From Geomonas sp. Red32 (GTDB lineage: Bacteria; Desulfobacterota; Desulfuromonadia; Geobacterales; Geobacteraceae): a stretch of 64,000 nt of DNA. The translations under genes were made by a program, and so were the position numbers. The notes under the pieces were generated by a model. It searched no databases. It worked only from the letters and a program-made list of their open reading frames with translations, and had not been told where the DNA came from. This document shows positions 1 to 8,167 of the stretch, in pieces (positions within the stretch are counted from its first letter, which is position 1; each line of letters opens with the position of its first letter). The stretch spans positions 62,001 to 126,000 of the forward strand of contig NZ_JAKLOY010000012.1 of assembly GCF_023652955.1 (NCBI RefSeq), read 5' to 3'.

Positions 1-1
1 C

Positions 2-622
2 AACAGCCTCAATAAGAACCAGGACCGGGTAATGAAGCAGGTCTCGGACATCCTGGGCGCCAACAGCGGCAGTATCACCGAGTCCCTCTCCAACATCGCG
101 AGCATCACGAGGAAGTTCGACCGGGGTGACGGTTCGCTCGCCCTGCTGCTGAACGACAAGACCCTCTACCAGGACGCCAGCAGCACGATGACGAGCTTCA
201 AGCACATCGCCACCAGGATCGACAACGGCGAAGGGACGCTCGGGAAGCTGGTCAACGACGACACCATGTACCGCGACGCGTCGTCGGTGGTTGCCGACCT
301 GAAGACCGGCGTGAAGGATCTCAACGCGGGCTTCAAGGACTTCAAGGACATCACCGGCCAGATCAACCGCGGGGAGGGGACTCTCGGCAAGCTTGTGAAG
401 GACGATACCCTCTACAACGATCTGCGCGACGCCTCCAAGAACGTCAAAGAGGTCACCCAGAAGATCAACTCCGGCCAGGGAACCATCGGGCGGCTGGTCA
501 ACGAGGATCAGCTCTACCGCGATACCACCGCCACTCTCAAAAAGGCGGAGCGGGCCATGGAAGGGCTGGGGGACACCGGACCGATCTCGGTGCTGGGGTC
601 GATCGTCGGGACGCTCTTCTAA
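2..622 (+). CDS. MCE/MlaD-family protein, C-terminal part (5' truncated)
   Basis: The reading frame is open from base 2, so the true start lies outside the window. Only the C-terminal region is present. It carries four spaced copies of a motif of the form G-x-G-T/S-L-G-K-L-V-N-D-D-x-L-Y-x-D, roughly 35-45 residues apart, joined by hydrophilic, helix-prone linkers. This pattern is typical of the tail that follows the MCE domain in proteobacterial MlaD-like proteins, the periplasmic substrate-binding part of Mla-type lipid ABC transporters anchored in the inner membrane. The MCE domain itself and the expected permease and ATPase neighbours cannot be seen here. The next gene is unrelated and lies beyond a palindromic repeat, so this is probably the last gene of its operon. 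Confidence 0.75.
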   Translation, partial: NSLNKNQDRVMKQVSDILGANSGSITESLSNIASITRKFDRGDGSLALLLNDKTLYQDASSTMTSFKHIATRIDNGEGTLGKLVNDDTMYRDASSVVADLKTGVKDLNAGFKDFKDITGQINRGEGTLGKLVKDDTLYNDLRDASKNVKEVTQKINSGQGTIGRLVNEDQLYRDTTATLKKAERAMEGLGDTGPISVLGSIVGTLF

Positions 623-640
623 CGGACGGGCCGGGGGCTT

Positions 641-716
641 CCTCTTCGAGAAGGGGAGGGGGCGGGGCTCGACGGTGGTTAAAATCCCCCCTGTCCCCCC
701 TTTGACAAGGGGGGGA
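641..716. repeat. REP-like GC-rich palindromes
   Basis: Two imperfect palindromes lie between the MCE-like gene and the carotenoid gene. The first (641-670) is a CTCTTC..GAAGGGGAGGG type. The second (681-716) is AATCCCCCCTG followed by CCCCCC..TTTGACAA..GGGGGG. Related elements recur at many other intergenic places in the window. Confidence 0.6.
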
Positions 717-860
717 CCTGCTTCCCTCTTCACTCTGGAATTCCCGGAAGCACCTTCGCAAACGAGGGGCTCGGGCTGGCGGAGACGCTGGATCTTTTGA
801 TTTCGAACGCGCGACCGGTTGGGTTCACGCTTATCGGGCGCGGGCAAGTGGAAGGATGTA

Positions 861-1745
861 ATGGCTGATTGGTTGAACGTGGCGGTGGGTACCTTTACCA
901 TGCGCCCCTACGTATTTGCGTTTTTCGCGAGCTATCTCGTGGCGGCGGTTTTGCACCTCGGGTGGCGAAAGACTCTCTGGTTCACGGTGGTCGGCTACCT
1001 CATCGCCTTCGCCTCCGAGTTCTCCTCCATCAACAACGGTTTCCCCTACGGCTGGTACTACTACATCGATACCACCAAGAGCCGTGAGCTCTGGATCGCC
1101 GGCGTCCCCTTCTTCGACTCCCTTTCCTACGTCTTTCTCTGCTACTGCAGCTACTGCGCGGCACTGCTGGTGCTGGCACCGGTCAAGCGCGTCAAGGGGG
1201 ACCTGGTCCTTTTGGAAACCGGCCGCATCCGCCGTTCGCTGTCGGCACTTTTGCTCGGTTCCCTCTTCCAGGTTTTCCTCGACATCATCACCGACCCGGT
1301 GGCCCTGCAGGGGCACCGCTGGTTCCTGGGGCAGATCTACGGCTACCGGGAGGCCGGCGTCCATTTCGGGGTGCCCTTCTCCAACTACCTCGGCTGGTGG
1401 CTGGTGAGCGCGGTGATGATCGCCGCCTTGCAGCTGATCGACCGCCTGGTGGGAAAGGGGAAGGAGAAACCGGCCGGGATCGTCCGGGCCCCCTACCGTG
1501 CCCTCTATGCCCCCTTCCTCTACCTCTGCGTGGTCGCCTTCAACCTGTCGGTCACCTGGTACATCGGCGAAAACCTGATGGCCGTCACCGGTGTCTATAT
1601 CTTCACCCTGCCGGTCGTGATGGCGGTGGTCCTTCTGGCCAAGAAGATCAACCGCTACCATAAGGACGAGCTTGCCGATCACCTGCGGGAGTTCCCCTGG
1701 TCTCCTGCCTCCTCGGGTGGGGCAAGCCACGGCTGGGGCGACTGA
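861..1745 (+). CDS. Carotenoid biosynthesis protein, CruF/DUF422-like membrane protein
   Basis: About 294 residues with seven or so hydrophobic segments. The pattern matches the DUF422/CruF family of integral membrane carotenoid enzymes (bisanhydrobacterioruberin hydratase and C-1',2' hydratases). Family-like features include the G-F-P-Y-G-W-Y-Y-Y stretch near residue 55, the F-F-D-S-L-S-Y segment, the D-P-V-A-L-Q-G-H-R-W motif near residue 150, and a later P-F-S-N-Y-L-G-W-W. The ATG at 861 is preferred over an upstream in-frame start at 819 because GAAGGA lies just before it and the membrane region begins soon after. No other carotenoid gene is adjacent, so the substrate cannot be assigned. 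Confidence 0.75.
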   Translation: MADWLNVAVGTFTMRPYVFAFFASYLVAAVLHLGWRKTLWFTVVGYLIAFASEFSSINNGFPYGWYYYIDTTKSRELWIAGVPFFDSLSYVFLCYCSYCAALLVLAPVKRVKGDLVLLETGRIRRSLSALLLGSLFQVFLDIITDPVALQGHRWFLGQIYGYREAGVHFGVPFSNYLGWWLVSAVMIAALQLIDRLVGKGKEKPAGIVRAPYRALYAPFLYLCVVAFNLSVTWYIGENLMAVTGVYIFTLPVVMAVVLLAKKINRYHKDELADHLREFPWSPASSGGASHGWGD

Positions 1746-1805
1746 TTGTCTTGCAATTGAGTGGGCCATCCAGCTGCACCGGAATAGGCCTCGACTGGAG
1801 ATGCT

Positions 1806-2222
1806 ATGAACGATGGGAAGCAACGCTGGCAACGCACCTTCATGGAGTTCACCGATGCCCTGTCCCAGCTCGAAGAGGCCATCAAACTGAAGGAGCAGCG
1901 GGAGCTCACCCCCGTGGAGCTGCAGGGGCTCATCAAGACCTTCGAGTTCACCCACCAGCTCGCCTGGAACGCCATGATGGAGTTTTTCGAGTACGAGGGT
2001 ACTGAACTGGTGGGCTTCCGGGACGTGACCCGGGAGGCGTTCGAACGGGGGCTCATCAGCGCAGGGGACAAATGGCTGGAGATGATCAGGAGCAGGAGAA
2101 AAGCGGGCAACAGCTACCTCAAGGTGGTGGCCGACGAGCTCTGCGAAACGGTGGTCGCGGTCTACGCCCCGCTCTTCTCCGAATTCCGCTCCACCATGCG
2201 GGAACAGATGCAGGGCAATTAA
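1806..2222 (+). CDS. HI0074-like nucleotidyltransferase substrate-binding (HEPN-fold) protein, orphan
   Basis: A 138-residue, mostly helical protein resembling the HI0074/TIGR01987 family. These proteins carry a HEPN-like fold and normally pair with a small MNT-type nucleotidyltransferase. Recognisable family pieces are the F-x-x-A-L-x-x-L-E-E-A start, the T-F-E-F-T-H-Q-L-A-W-N segment (residues about 46-56), the G-F-R-D-V-T-R-E-A-F stretch, and the helix ending in V-Y-A-P-L-F. GGAG precedes the ATG. No nucleotidyltransferase is encoded beside it: upstream is a carotenoid gene and downstream a cytochrome P460. Pairs of this kind can act as toxin-antitoxin modules, but nothing here shows such activity. 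Confidence 0.75.
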   Translation: MNDGKQRWQRTFMEFTDALSQLEEAIKLKEQRELTPVELQGLIKTFEFTHQLAWNAMMEFFEYEGTELVGFRDVTREAFERGLISAGDKWLEMIRSRRKAGNSYLKVVADELCETVVAVYAPLFSEFRSTMREQMQGN

Positions 2223-2251
2223 TAGCCTTTACAACATCATCAGGAGGAAAC

Positions 2252-2728
2252 ATGAAACATACAGTGGCCATCGCGTTGACCGTGGGAGCCCTCATCGGTG
2301 CGGCCGGTGCCGCCCTTGCCGCCGATAATGTCTCGCTCCCCAAGGGATACGAGAAATGGGCGAAGAGCAAGGCGAGGGTTGAGCCGGACAGGAAGTCGAT
2401 GTTTTATGGCATCCACTACATCTACGTCGACAAGAAAGCCATGAAAGGGTACAAGACCGGCGGCACCTACCCCGAGGGGAGCCAGTTCGTGGCGGTCAAC
2501 TACTCGATCAAAAACGAGGGGGGCAAGCAGGTCCCCGGCAAGAAGACCATGATCGTGGTGATGAAGAGGGACAAGAAGCAGACCGCCACCGGCGGCTGGC
2601 AGTTCGCCGGCTTCTCTCCCGATGGCAAGCCCTCCGGTCTCGACCCGGTCCGCGACTGCTTCGGCTGCCACGAAAAAGACGCCAAAGACCGCAACTTCGT
2701 CATCTCCACCTACGCCAACTTCAAGTAG
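2252..2728 (+). CDS. Cytochrome P460 family protein, periplasmic c-type heme
   Basis: 158 residues. An N-terminal signal peptide (basic start, hydrophobic core at residues 5-20, A-L-A-A cleavage region near 21-24) directs export. A single heme c motif, C136-F-G-C139-H140, lies near the C-terminus in the context D-P-V-R-D-C. Size, the Y-I-Y-V-D and A-V-N-Y-S stretches, and the heme position all match the cytochrome P460/cytochrome c'-beta family. Members include hydroxylamine oxidases and NO-binding proteins, so the role here could be NO binding or an unknown redox task. The start is set by a strong AGGAGG 5 bases upstream of the ATG; the longer in-frame reading has no support. A GC-rich hairpin follows the stop. 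Confidence 0.85.
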   Translation: MKHTVAIALTVGALIGAAGAALAADNVSLPKGYEKWAKSKARVEPDRKSMFYGIHYIYVDKKAMKGYKTGGTYPEGSQFVAVNYSIKNEGGKQVPGKKTMIVVMKRDKKQTATGGWQFAGFSPDGKPSGLDPVRDCFGCHEKDAKDRNFVISTYANFK

Positions 2729-2737
2729 TTCTCCCTT

Positions 2738-2777
2738 GTCAGGGCCCCTCCCTTCCCGGGTGGGGCCTTACCTTTTT
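2738..2777 (+). terminator. Probable rho-independent terminator after cytochrome P460
   Basis: AGGGCCCC pairs with GGGGCCTT around a short loop, followed by ACCTTTTTCC. It sits 10 bases after the P460 stop. Confidence 0.55.
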
Positions 2778-2790
2778 CCCGGAATACCGG

Positions 2791-2827
2791 TCCTCACCCC
2801 GGCCCTCCCTTTGAAGAGGAGGGAGCC
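2791..2827. repeat. REP-like palindrome
   Basis: TCCTCACCCCGGCCCTCCC followed by TTTGAAGAGGAGGGAG. It is the same family as the elements at 5769-5879, 9489-9534 and 52018-52135. Confidence 0.6.
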
Positions 2828-2962
2828 TTCCATTTTCTCCCCGTCGTACCGGCAGCCCGCATCGTTTGGATGTCTTAAGCATTCAAGTTCTAGCTGAAGT
2901 ACCGCCCAATGTTATAATCGTTGTGAGCACTTCCAACCGCATACCAACAGGAGTGAGTGACA

Positions 2963-4231
2963 ATGAATCAAAATCTGCCGGCCGTTCATCTTACCACCCT
3001 CCCCAATGGGATTCGTGTGGTGACTCAGAGAGTGCCGCACATGCAAGGCGCCGCCATCGGGATCCGTATTGACAGCAGCACCAGGAACGAGACCCGGGAT
3101 TCCGGAGGAGCCTCCCATTTCATCGAGCACCTACTCTTCAAGGGGACACCTTCCCGCAGTGCCGACGAGATCATGGACGACTTTAACAGGATCGGGGCGC
3201 GGGCCAATGCCTACACGAGCCAGGAGGAGGTCTTCTTCTATGCCATCTCGCTCGCCTCGGTGATAGCCCCGACTTTCGAAATCCTGGCGGACATGTACCT
3301 CAATGCCACCATGCCGCACGCCGAGGTAGAGAAGGAGCGGGGGGTGGTGCTGCAGGAAATATCCATGAACAGCGACACCCCCGGCCGTTTCATCTACAAC
3401 CAGTTCCACCAGGGGTTCTGGCGCAACCATCCCCTCGGGACCCCGATTTTGGGCACCGCCGAGACTATCTCGTCCATCCCGCGCGACCGCCTTTTGGAGC
3501 ACAAGTTTACCAACTACCTCTCCGGCGGGACCATCGTCTCGGTGGCAGGCGACGTGGAGCACGAGCGGATCGCCGACCTGGCGCACCGCCTCCTCTCCTC
3601 CCTTCCGACCGGCATCCCGGCGTCCAGCGTTGCGGAGCCGGGATGGCAGCCGTCGGTGGCGGAGAGCGCCCATTACGAGCGGCCGATGGAGCAGACCCTT
3701 TTCTACATGGGGTATCCGCTTCCCCCGGCCGGCAACGAGCACCGGCACAAACTGGCCGTCTTCAACCAGATCCTCGGCAGCGGCATGAACTCGCGGCTGT
3801 TCCGGGAGGTCCGCGAGCGCAGGAGCCTCGCCTACACGGTCTACTCCATGATGTCGACCTATACCGACACCGCCGGACTCATGATCCACTGCGGGACCAG
3901 TGCGGAGCGCGCGCAGGAGGCGGTCGACGTCTGCCATGCCGAGGTGATGAGGTTCTGCGAGGAGAGGGTGACCGACGATGTGATGGAGGCGGCGAAGGAG
4001 CAGATCCGGAGTAACCGCCTGATGGCGCTGGACGACGTGGAAACCCAGGTGAGAAGGATCTCCAATACCACGTCCCTTTTGGGAGCGCCGGAGGCGATCG
4101 CCGATTCGCTTGAGGCCCTGGCGGCGGTGAATGCCGACGAGGTCAGGGAGATGGCACAAAAGCTCCTGGCCAACGTGGTGCCCCGGGTGGAATCGGTCGG
4201 TCCGGGGAAAGGTCCGAAGGAGCCGAGGTAG
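2963..4231 (+). CDS. M16 family zinc metallopeptidase (processing-peptidase-like)
   Basis: 422 residues, the usual length of a single-unit M16B peptidase of the YmxG/PqqL/mitochondrial processing peptidase type. The inverted zinc motif is H52-F-I-E55-H56, with the distal glutamate at E132 exactly 76 residues beyond H56, so all metal and catalytic residues are present. The C-terminal half has the inactive-domain R-S-L-A-Y-T-V motif of the family. No signal peptide is seen, so a cytoplasmic peptide-degrading role is likely. The ATG at 2963 is 9 bases from AGGAG and is preferred over the in-frame GTG at 2957, which lies only 3 bases from it. The gene ends in a strong terminator. Confidence 0.9.
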   Translation: MNQNLPAVHLTTLPNGIRVVTQRVPHMQGAAIGIRIDSSTRNETRDSGGASHFIEHLLFKGTPSRSADEIMDDFNRIGARANAYTSQEEVFFYAISLASVIAPTFEILADMYLNATMPHAEVEKERGVVLQEISMNSDTPGRFIYNQFHQGFWRNHPLGTPILGTAETISSIPRDRLLEHKFTNYLSGGTIVSVAGDVEHERIADLAHRLLSSLPTGIPASSVAEPGWQPSVAESAHYERPMEQTLFYMGYPLPPAGNEHRHKLAVFNQILGSGMNSRLFREVRERRSLAYTVYSMMSTYTDTAGLMIHCGTSAERAQEAVDVCHAEVMRFCEERVTDDVMEAAKEQIRSNRLMALDDVETQVRRISNTTSLLGAPEAIADSLEALAAVNADEVREMAQKLLANVVPRVESVGPGKGPKEPR

Positions 4232-4242
4232 GCGGGGGGGAA

Positions 4243-4291
4243 GTCCCCTCACCCGGCCTCCGGTGATCCTCTCCCCAAAGGGCGGGGGGAT
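4243..4291. repeat. Interspersed repeat, CCGGCCTCCGG variant
   Basis: Holds CCCTCACCCGGCCTCCGG then TCCTCTCCCC..AAGGGCG. A near copy lies at 42641-42685. Confidence 0.6.
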
Positions 4292-4312
4292 ACGTCTATG
4301 CGGTACCAACGA

Positions 4313-4340
4313 AGAGGGCGGCCTGCCAGGCCGCCCTTTT
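4313..4340 (+). terminator. Rho-independent terminator of the M16 peptidase gene
   Basis: A self-complementary GGGCGGCCTG-CCAGGCCGCCC hairpin followed by TTTT. It abuts the stop codon of the convergent globin-sensor gene. Confidence 0.8.
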
Positions 4341-5194
4341 CACTTTCCTTCCTTTTCGACTTTCCTGTTGGTCTTCGCCTCTTTGAAGGCCTTCAACTGG
4401 TTCATCTCCTTCTGATAGCAATCCGGGCAAAGGCCGTGGCTAAAGAGTGCCTCCGAGTGTTCGGAGATGTACAGTTCCAGCTGCTGCCAGCTTTCGTGGT
4501 CGTTGCGAATCTTCTTGCAGATCCCGCAGATGGGGATGACCCCCTCCAGCCGCTTCACCAGGGCGAGCGCCCTCTCCAGTTCGCTCACTTTTCCCTCCAG
4601 TTGGCGGGTCCGCTCCTCGACCTGTGCCTCGAGGTCGGCAGCGTAGCCTGCCAGCCGGTCGCGTGCGCTCTCGACCTCGCTCAAAAGGCTGTGGGTGTAG
4701 GTGTCGAAGACCAGCGTGATGTCGAAGTAGAGGAGCTTGTCCAGCGCGCGGCAGGTGGCCACCACCCTCTCCGGCTCGTCGATCCCTTTCTCCAGCGCCC
4801 GGAAGAGAATCTCTTTCAAAACCCTCATCGCGGAAAGGTAGAGCTTCGGTTGCACGCCCACCTGCTGGTGGAGAAGGCCGATCCGTAGGCGGTTGGTGAC
4901 GTAGGCGAGGCCGGTGGCACCGTCGAACAGTTCCAGGATGTAGTTTCGCTGGGTTGCGTGGAGGTGCTGGAAAGTGTCGCCGTCACCGATCAGGGCGGCG
5001 ACCTCATGGTCGGAGCCTACCACGGCGAAAAACTCGGCGACGATCTCTTCCAGCTGTCGCTCGATGCAGGGCCTGCACCCTGCCAGGAGGGCCATGTCGC
5101 CGCTGCCGAACTGCACCAGTTGTTTCCTCCGTGCAATTTCGGATTCGGTGACACAGATTTTACTGAATATGGCGTCGCTTACGATCCTTATCAT
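4340..5194 (-). CDS. Globin-coupled sensor: protoglobin, coiled coil and Cys-rich C-terminal domain
   Basis: 284 residues in three parts. Residues about 10-170 form a protoglobin-type heme-sensing domain, with the proximal histidine predicted at H109 inside R-I-G-L-L-H-Q-Q-V-G-V, the hallmark motif of globin-coupled sensors. Residues about 172-215 are a strong coiled coil. Residues 219-265 form a small domain with C223-x2-C226 and C256-x2-C259 and the pattern I-C-G-I-C-K-K-I-R, W-x-x-L-E-x-Y-I and F-S-H-G-L-C-P-D-C. This last domain is seen at the end of some PAS or receiver proteins and probably binds a metal. No kinase, GGDEF or methyl-accepting output is present, so signalling must run through the Cys-rich domain. 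The gene is monocistronic and convergent with the peptidase gene. Confidence 0.85.
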   Translation of the reverse strand: MIRIVSDAIFSKICVTESEIARRKQLVQFGSGDMALLAGCRPCIERQLEEIVAEFFAVVGSDHEVAALIGDGDTFQHLHATQRNYILELFDGATGLAYVTNRLRIGLLHQQVGVQPKLYLSAMRVLKEILFRALEKGIDEPERVVATCRALDKLLYFDITLVFDTYTHSLLSEVESARDRLAGYAADLEAQVEERTRQLEGKVSELERALALVKRLEGVIPICGICKKIRNDHESWQQLELYISEHSEALFSHGLCPDCYQKEMNQLKAFKEAKTNRKVEKEGK

Positions 5195-5370
5195 TGCTAC
5201 CTAAGTGAAACCAGAACAGTTCATCGCTACTGTCCGTTCATTGCGGTACCTGATGAAAAACAGTCTACGCCGCCGCGCAGTACTGCTGGATAGCTTGCCT
5301 GCACTACAAGCCATTGTATCGTACCGGACTCTCGCGCCTCAAGATAAATAATTCATGGATGCGGTGGCGC

Positions 5371-5696
5371 CTACAGTCTCATTGGAGGAAACCTGCCGAC
5401 CAGGGTCCGCTCCCACCAGAACCCCTCGCGGCGCCTGGCCGTCCGGCCGGTGAACCGGTAGCGGTAGACGGTGACCCGGATGAAGGTGGGCAGAAGATGC
5501 TCGGGCAGAGGAGGAGATCGATCCTCCCGCCGCCTTCCTTGCGAAGAGCGGAGAAATAGGTGGAGATGGGAAGGATGCCCCCGGTGCCGAACAGCCCGCG
5601 GGCCTGGACCAGCAAAGAGGCGAAGGGCAGGAAGTAGACGGCGCCCAGAAGACGCGGGAAGAGCCAGGGGAGGAATTGTTGGGGCTGAGGGATCAC
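5371..5696 (-). pseudogene. Lipase maturation factor family remnant with internal deletion and frameshift
   Basis: Reading leftwards from a GTG at 5696, preceded by GAGGAGG, the first frame gives an LMF-like amino terminus (L-P-W-L-F-P-R-L-L-G-A-V-Y-F, Q-A-R-G-L-F-G-T-G-G-I-L-P). Near 5500 the similarity jumps to another frame that gives an LMF-like carboxyl end (T-F-I-R-V-T-V-Y-R-Y-R-F-T, then R-E-G-F-W-W-E-R) ending at TAG (5371-5373). Only about 108 codons remain, against roughly 400 or more in intact family members, so the middle has been deleted out of frame. The identification is from remembered family motifs. Confidence 0.6.
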
Positions 5697-5768
5697 CGGA
5701 AGTGCCTCCTCGCGCTCATGATAGCATGCCCCGACCACCCGGCCCACCCGGCCCACCCCTGTTGCGGA

Positions 5769-5879
5769 ACTCCCTCCCCCTTGATGGGGAGGGGTGGGGT
5801 GAGGGGGAGTCCGGCTGTGGCATTCCGGTGGCGGGTTCCCCCACCCCCTGCCCCCCTCCCTCAAGGGGAGGGGGAACCT
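5769..5879. repeat. Pair of inverted REP-like palindromes
   Basis: One copy at 5769-5810 (ACTCCCTCCCCCTTGATGGG..) and a second in inverse orientation at 5836-5879 (GTTCCCCCACCCCC..TCAAGGGG). The same paired arrangement recurs at 52018-52135. The 288 bases between 5697 and 5984 hold nothing else recognisable. Confidence 0.7.
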
Positions 5880-5984
5880 TCCGCCGTATGCAAAGGGGGA
5901 GTGCGTAATGGAGGGTAGCAAACGGTAAAGGCCCGCATGGCAATGGGCGCCAGGCGGGCCTTGGTCAGTTGTCGGGGGGAAAGG

Positions 5985-6194
5985 TCAGTGCATCAGCTCC
6001 GGGTCGCCGGCCAGGTGAGGGAAGTGCTCGTGGTGGATTTCGTGGTCGAGCTTGCCGATCTTCCCGCAGGTCGGGCAGAGGTATTTCTCACCGGAGTCCT
6101 CGACATCGTCTTTGGCACAGGATGAAGACCAGGACTTGATGTCACAGGACCGGTCAGCGGGTTCTTCGATAGGATTTTTCTGGATGGTTCCCAT
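5985..6194 (-). CDS. Small CPxCG zinc-ribbon-like protein
   Basis: 69 residues. It contains one C-P-T-C-G knuckle (residues about 41-45) followed by a His-rich stretch (D-H-E-I-H-H-E-H-F-P-H), and two further cysteines in the N-terminal half. This suggests metal binding. GAGGAGG lies 6 bases before the ATG on the minus strand, which supports it as a real small gene. It has no clear operon partner, and the surrounding region shows gene decay. Function unknown. Confidence 0.6.
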   Translation of the reverse strand: MGTIQKNPIEEPADRSCDIKSWSSSCAKDDVEDSGEKYLCPTCGKIGKLDHEIHHEHFPHLAGDPELMH

Positions 6195-6258
6195 ACTGCG
6201 TCCTCCTCTCTGGCTTTTGCTCCATTATAACATGGCGCGGCTACCGTCAGCGAGGTAG

Positions 6259-6490
6259 TCAGATCCCGATCACCAGCTGGCTCAACTTCAGTATCTCTTT
6301 CCCGAAGGCGCCCGTTTCGTAGTTGGAGAGCGTCTCGAAGACGAATTCCCCATCCACCGGTTTCTCGGGGTCGACGATGCGCGCCACCGGTTCCGGAGCT
6401 TCCGGGAGATCGCTCTTCTCCAGCTTGGGATCGGGGGCGTAACGGCACAACCTCGCCCGATGGTCGTCGGTGAGCCCGTCCAGGGGATAG
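6259..6490 (-). pseudogene. Unrecognised coding remnant
   Basis: The last 75 or so codons of an open frame on the minus strand have protein-like composition (D-G-L-T-D-D-H-R-A-R-L, R-I-V-D-P-E-K-P-V-D-G-E-F, L-S-N-Y-E-T-G-A-F-G-K-E-I-L). Upstream codons in the same frame run into a degenerate interspersed repeat (about 6520-6580), have odd composition, and show no ribosome-binding site. It looks like the C-terminal tail of a larger lost gene. No family is recognised. Confidence 0.35.
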
Positions 6491-6726
6491 CTCAGCTCCC
6501 CTGAATCCCAACATGCACCCTGACCTGCCAAGGGGTAGGTTCTGTCGGTTGCGTTGAGGAACGAAACGCAACGATCACTGCCAATATGTTTGAAAGCAGG
6601 GAGGTGACATTGGGGGCGGAACCGGGGGAAGTATGATGTCGTGGCAGGTGCTGCTGGCACTCGGGCTTTTGCCGCTGTTCGCCCTGCTGCCGGTCATCAT
6701 GCATCACCTGGCTAAGTATCTCCCAC

Positions 6727-6770
6727 GTTCCCCCTCCCCTGGAGGGAGGGGGCGAGGGGGGGGGGGAAGC
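6727..6770. repeat. REP-like palindrome
   Basis: GTTCCCCCTCCCCTGGAGGG followed by GGGCGAGGG, directly after the MFS gene's stop. It could also serve as its transcript end. Confidence 0.6.
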
Positions 6771-6793
6771 TACCATGAAGTGAGGTGCCAGCC

Positions 6794-8038
6794 CTACAGA
6801 AACTCCTCGAAGTAGTCCAGATCCTTGTGGAAGGTCTCCTCCAGCCGGTAGAGCGAGATGAAGGCGACGATCATGCAGACGACGCCGACGGCGATGGCTC
6901 CTCCTTCCAGCCCGAGCTGGCCGCGGACCCATTGGAAGAGGAGGGTGATGGGGACCACCATGCCGCGTACGAAGTTGGGGACGGTGGTGGCGACCGTGGC
7001 GCGGAGGTTGGTCCCGAACTGCTCGGCCGCGACGGTGACGAAGATGGCCCAGTAGCCGCTGGCGAAGCCGAGGAAGGTGCAGATGGCGTAGAAGGTGGCG
7101 GCGGAGACGCCGCCGGCCAGGAAGTACCAGACCACGCCGAGCGTGGTGAGCCCGAGGAAGATCATGACCACCTTTTTCCTGCTCTTCAGCACCTGGCTCA
7201 AGAGGCCGCTGGCGAAGTCGCCGAAGACGAGCCCCAGGTAGCAGTACATGACGGAGTTCCCCGCCGAGATTGGGCCGGTGACCTTCAGCGCTTTGGCGAA
7301 TTCGGGGGAGAAGGTGATCAGGATGCCGACCACGAACCAGGTGGGGATGCCGATGACGATGGAGTCGATATAGCGGCCGAAGCGGCTGCGGTCGGTGAAA
7401 AGGGCGAGGAAGTTCCCTTTGGAAACCTCCTTCTTTTCCATGCCCTTGAACATGCCCGATTCCGCCACGCTGATCCGGAGGATGAGGAGGAGAAGGCCCA
7501 GCGCACCGCCGATGAAGAAGGCGTTGCGCCAGTCGAAGTTGGCGGCGATGAAGTTGGCCAGGATGGCGCCGGAGACGCCGACCGAGGCGACGATCATGGT
7601 GCCGTAGCCGCGGGCGCTTTTGTGGAGGACTTCGGCGACCAGCGTGATTCCGGCGCCGAGCTCCCCGGCCAGCCCGACCCCGGCGATGAAGCGGAGCGCG
7701 GCGTATGCGGGGAGTGAGGTGATCATTCCGTTGGCAAGGTTGGCGAGGGAGTAGAGCAGAATGGAGCCGAACATGATCTTCAGGCGGCCCTTGCGGTCAC
7801 CGAGGACACCCCAGAGGATCCCCCCGGCCAGCATGCCGATCATCTGCATGTTGAGGATGAAGACGCCGCGGTTGATCAATTCCGGTCCCTGGAGCCCCAG
7901 GCTTTTAAGGCTCGGGACCCGGACGATGCTGAATAGGACGAGGTCGTAGATGTCGACGAAGTACCCCAAGGCCGCCACGATGACCGGCAGGCTGAGGATC
8001 TTTCCCCATCCAGCCTCCCCAGTCGAAACCCGCTCCAT
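6794..8038 (-). CDS. MFS transporter, metabolite:H+ symporter type
   Basis: 414 residues with about 12 predicted transmembrane segments. The loop motif G-D-R-K-G-R lies after the second helix (G-V-L-G-D-R-K-G-R), and the R-F-I-A-G-V-G-L-A-G-E-L-G-A-G segment in helix 4 is typical of sugar/metabolite:H+ symporters of the ProP/ShiA/KgtP type. Substrate is unknown, most likely an organic acid or a small zwitterion. The ATG at 8038 is chosen because GAGGAGGGAG sits 4 bases upstream; in-frame upstream ATGs have no ribosome-binding site. Transcribed alone. Confidence 0.85.
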   Translation of the reverse strand: MERVSTGEAGWGKILSLPVIVAALGYFVDIYDLVLFSIVRVPSLKSLGLQGPELINRGVFILNMQMIGMLAGGILWGVLGDRKGRLKIMFGSILLYSLANLANGMITSLPAYAALRFIAGVGLAGELGAGITLVAEVLHKSARGYGTMIVASVGVSGAILANFIAANFDWRNAFFIGGALGLLLLILRISVAESGMFKGMEKKEVSKGNFLALFTDRSRFGRYIDSIVIGIPTWFVVGILITFSPEFAKALKVTGPISAGNSVMYCYLGLVFGDFASGLLSQVLKSRKKVVMIFLGLTTLGVVWYFLAGGVSAATFYAICTFLGFASGYWAIFVTVAAEQFGTNLRATVATTVPNFVRGMVVPITLLFQWVRGQLGLEGGAIAVGVVCMIVAFISLYRLEETFHKDLDYFEEFL

Positions 8039-8167
8039 AGCTCCCTCCTCTACTAGATAACACTCCATGTCATAGGTGGCCCACCGGCACCGTCTGAGGT
8101 TCATATGCCGCGAGCGGTCTACGGGCCGTTGTTGCCAAGACTACGATATCAAGAGCCGGTGCTTACC

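Noticed and set aside
831-1955. Long minus-strand frame opposite the carotenoid gene, and similar long opposite-strand frames elsewhere
   Set aside because: They mirror strong plus-strand genes, have biased composition typical of GC-rich antisense frames, and lack family motifs.
6633-6815. 60-codon frame with one hydrophobic segment on the plus strand
   Set aside because: The second half is translated REP sequence, and it lies in a decayed region; the possible ribosome-binding site alone is not enough.
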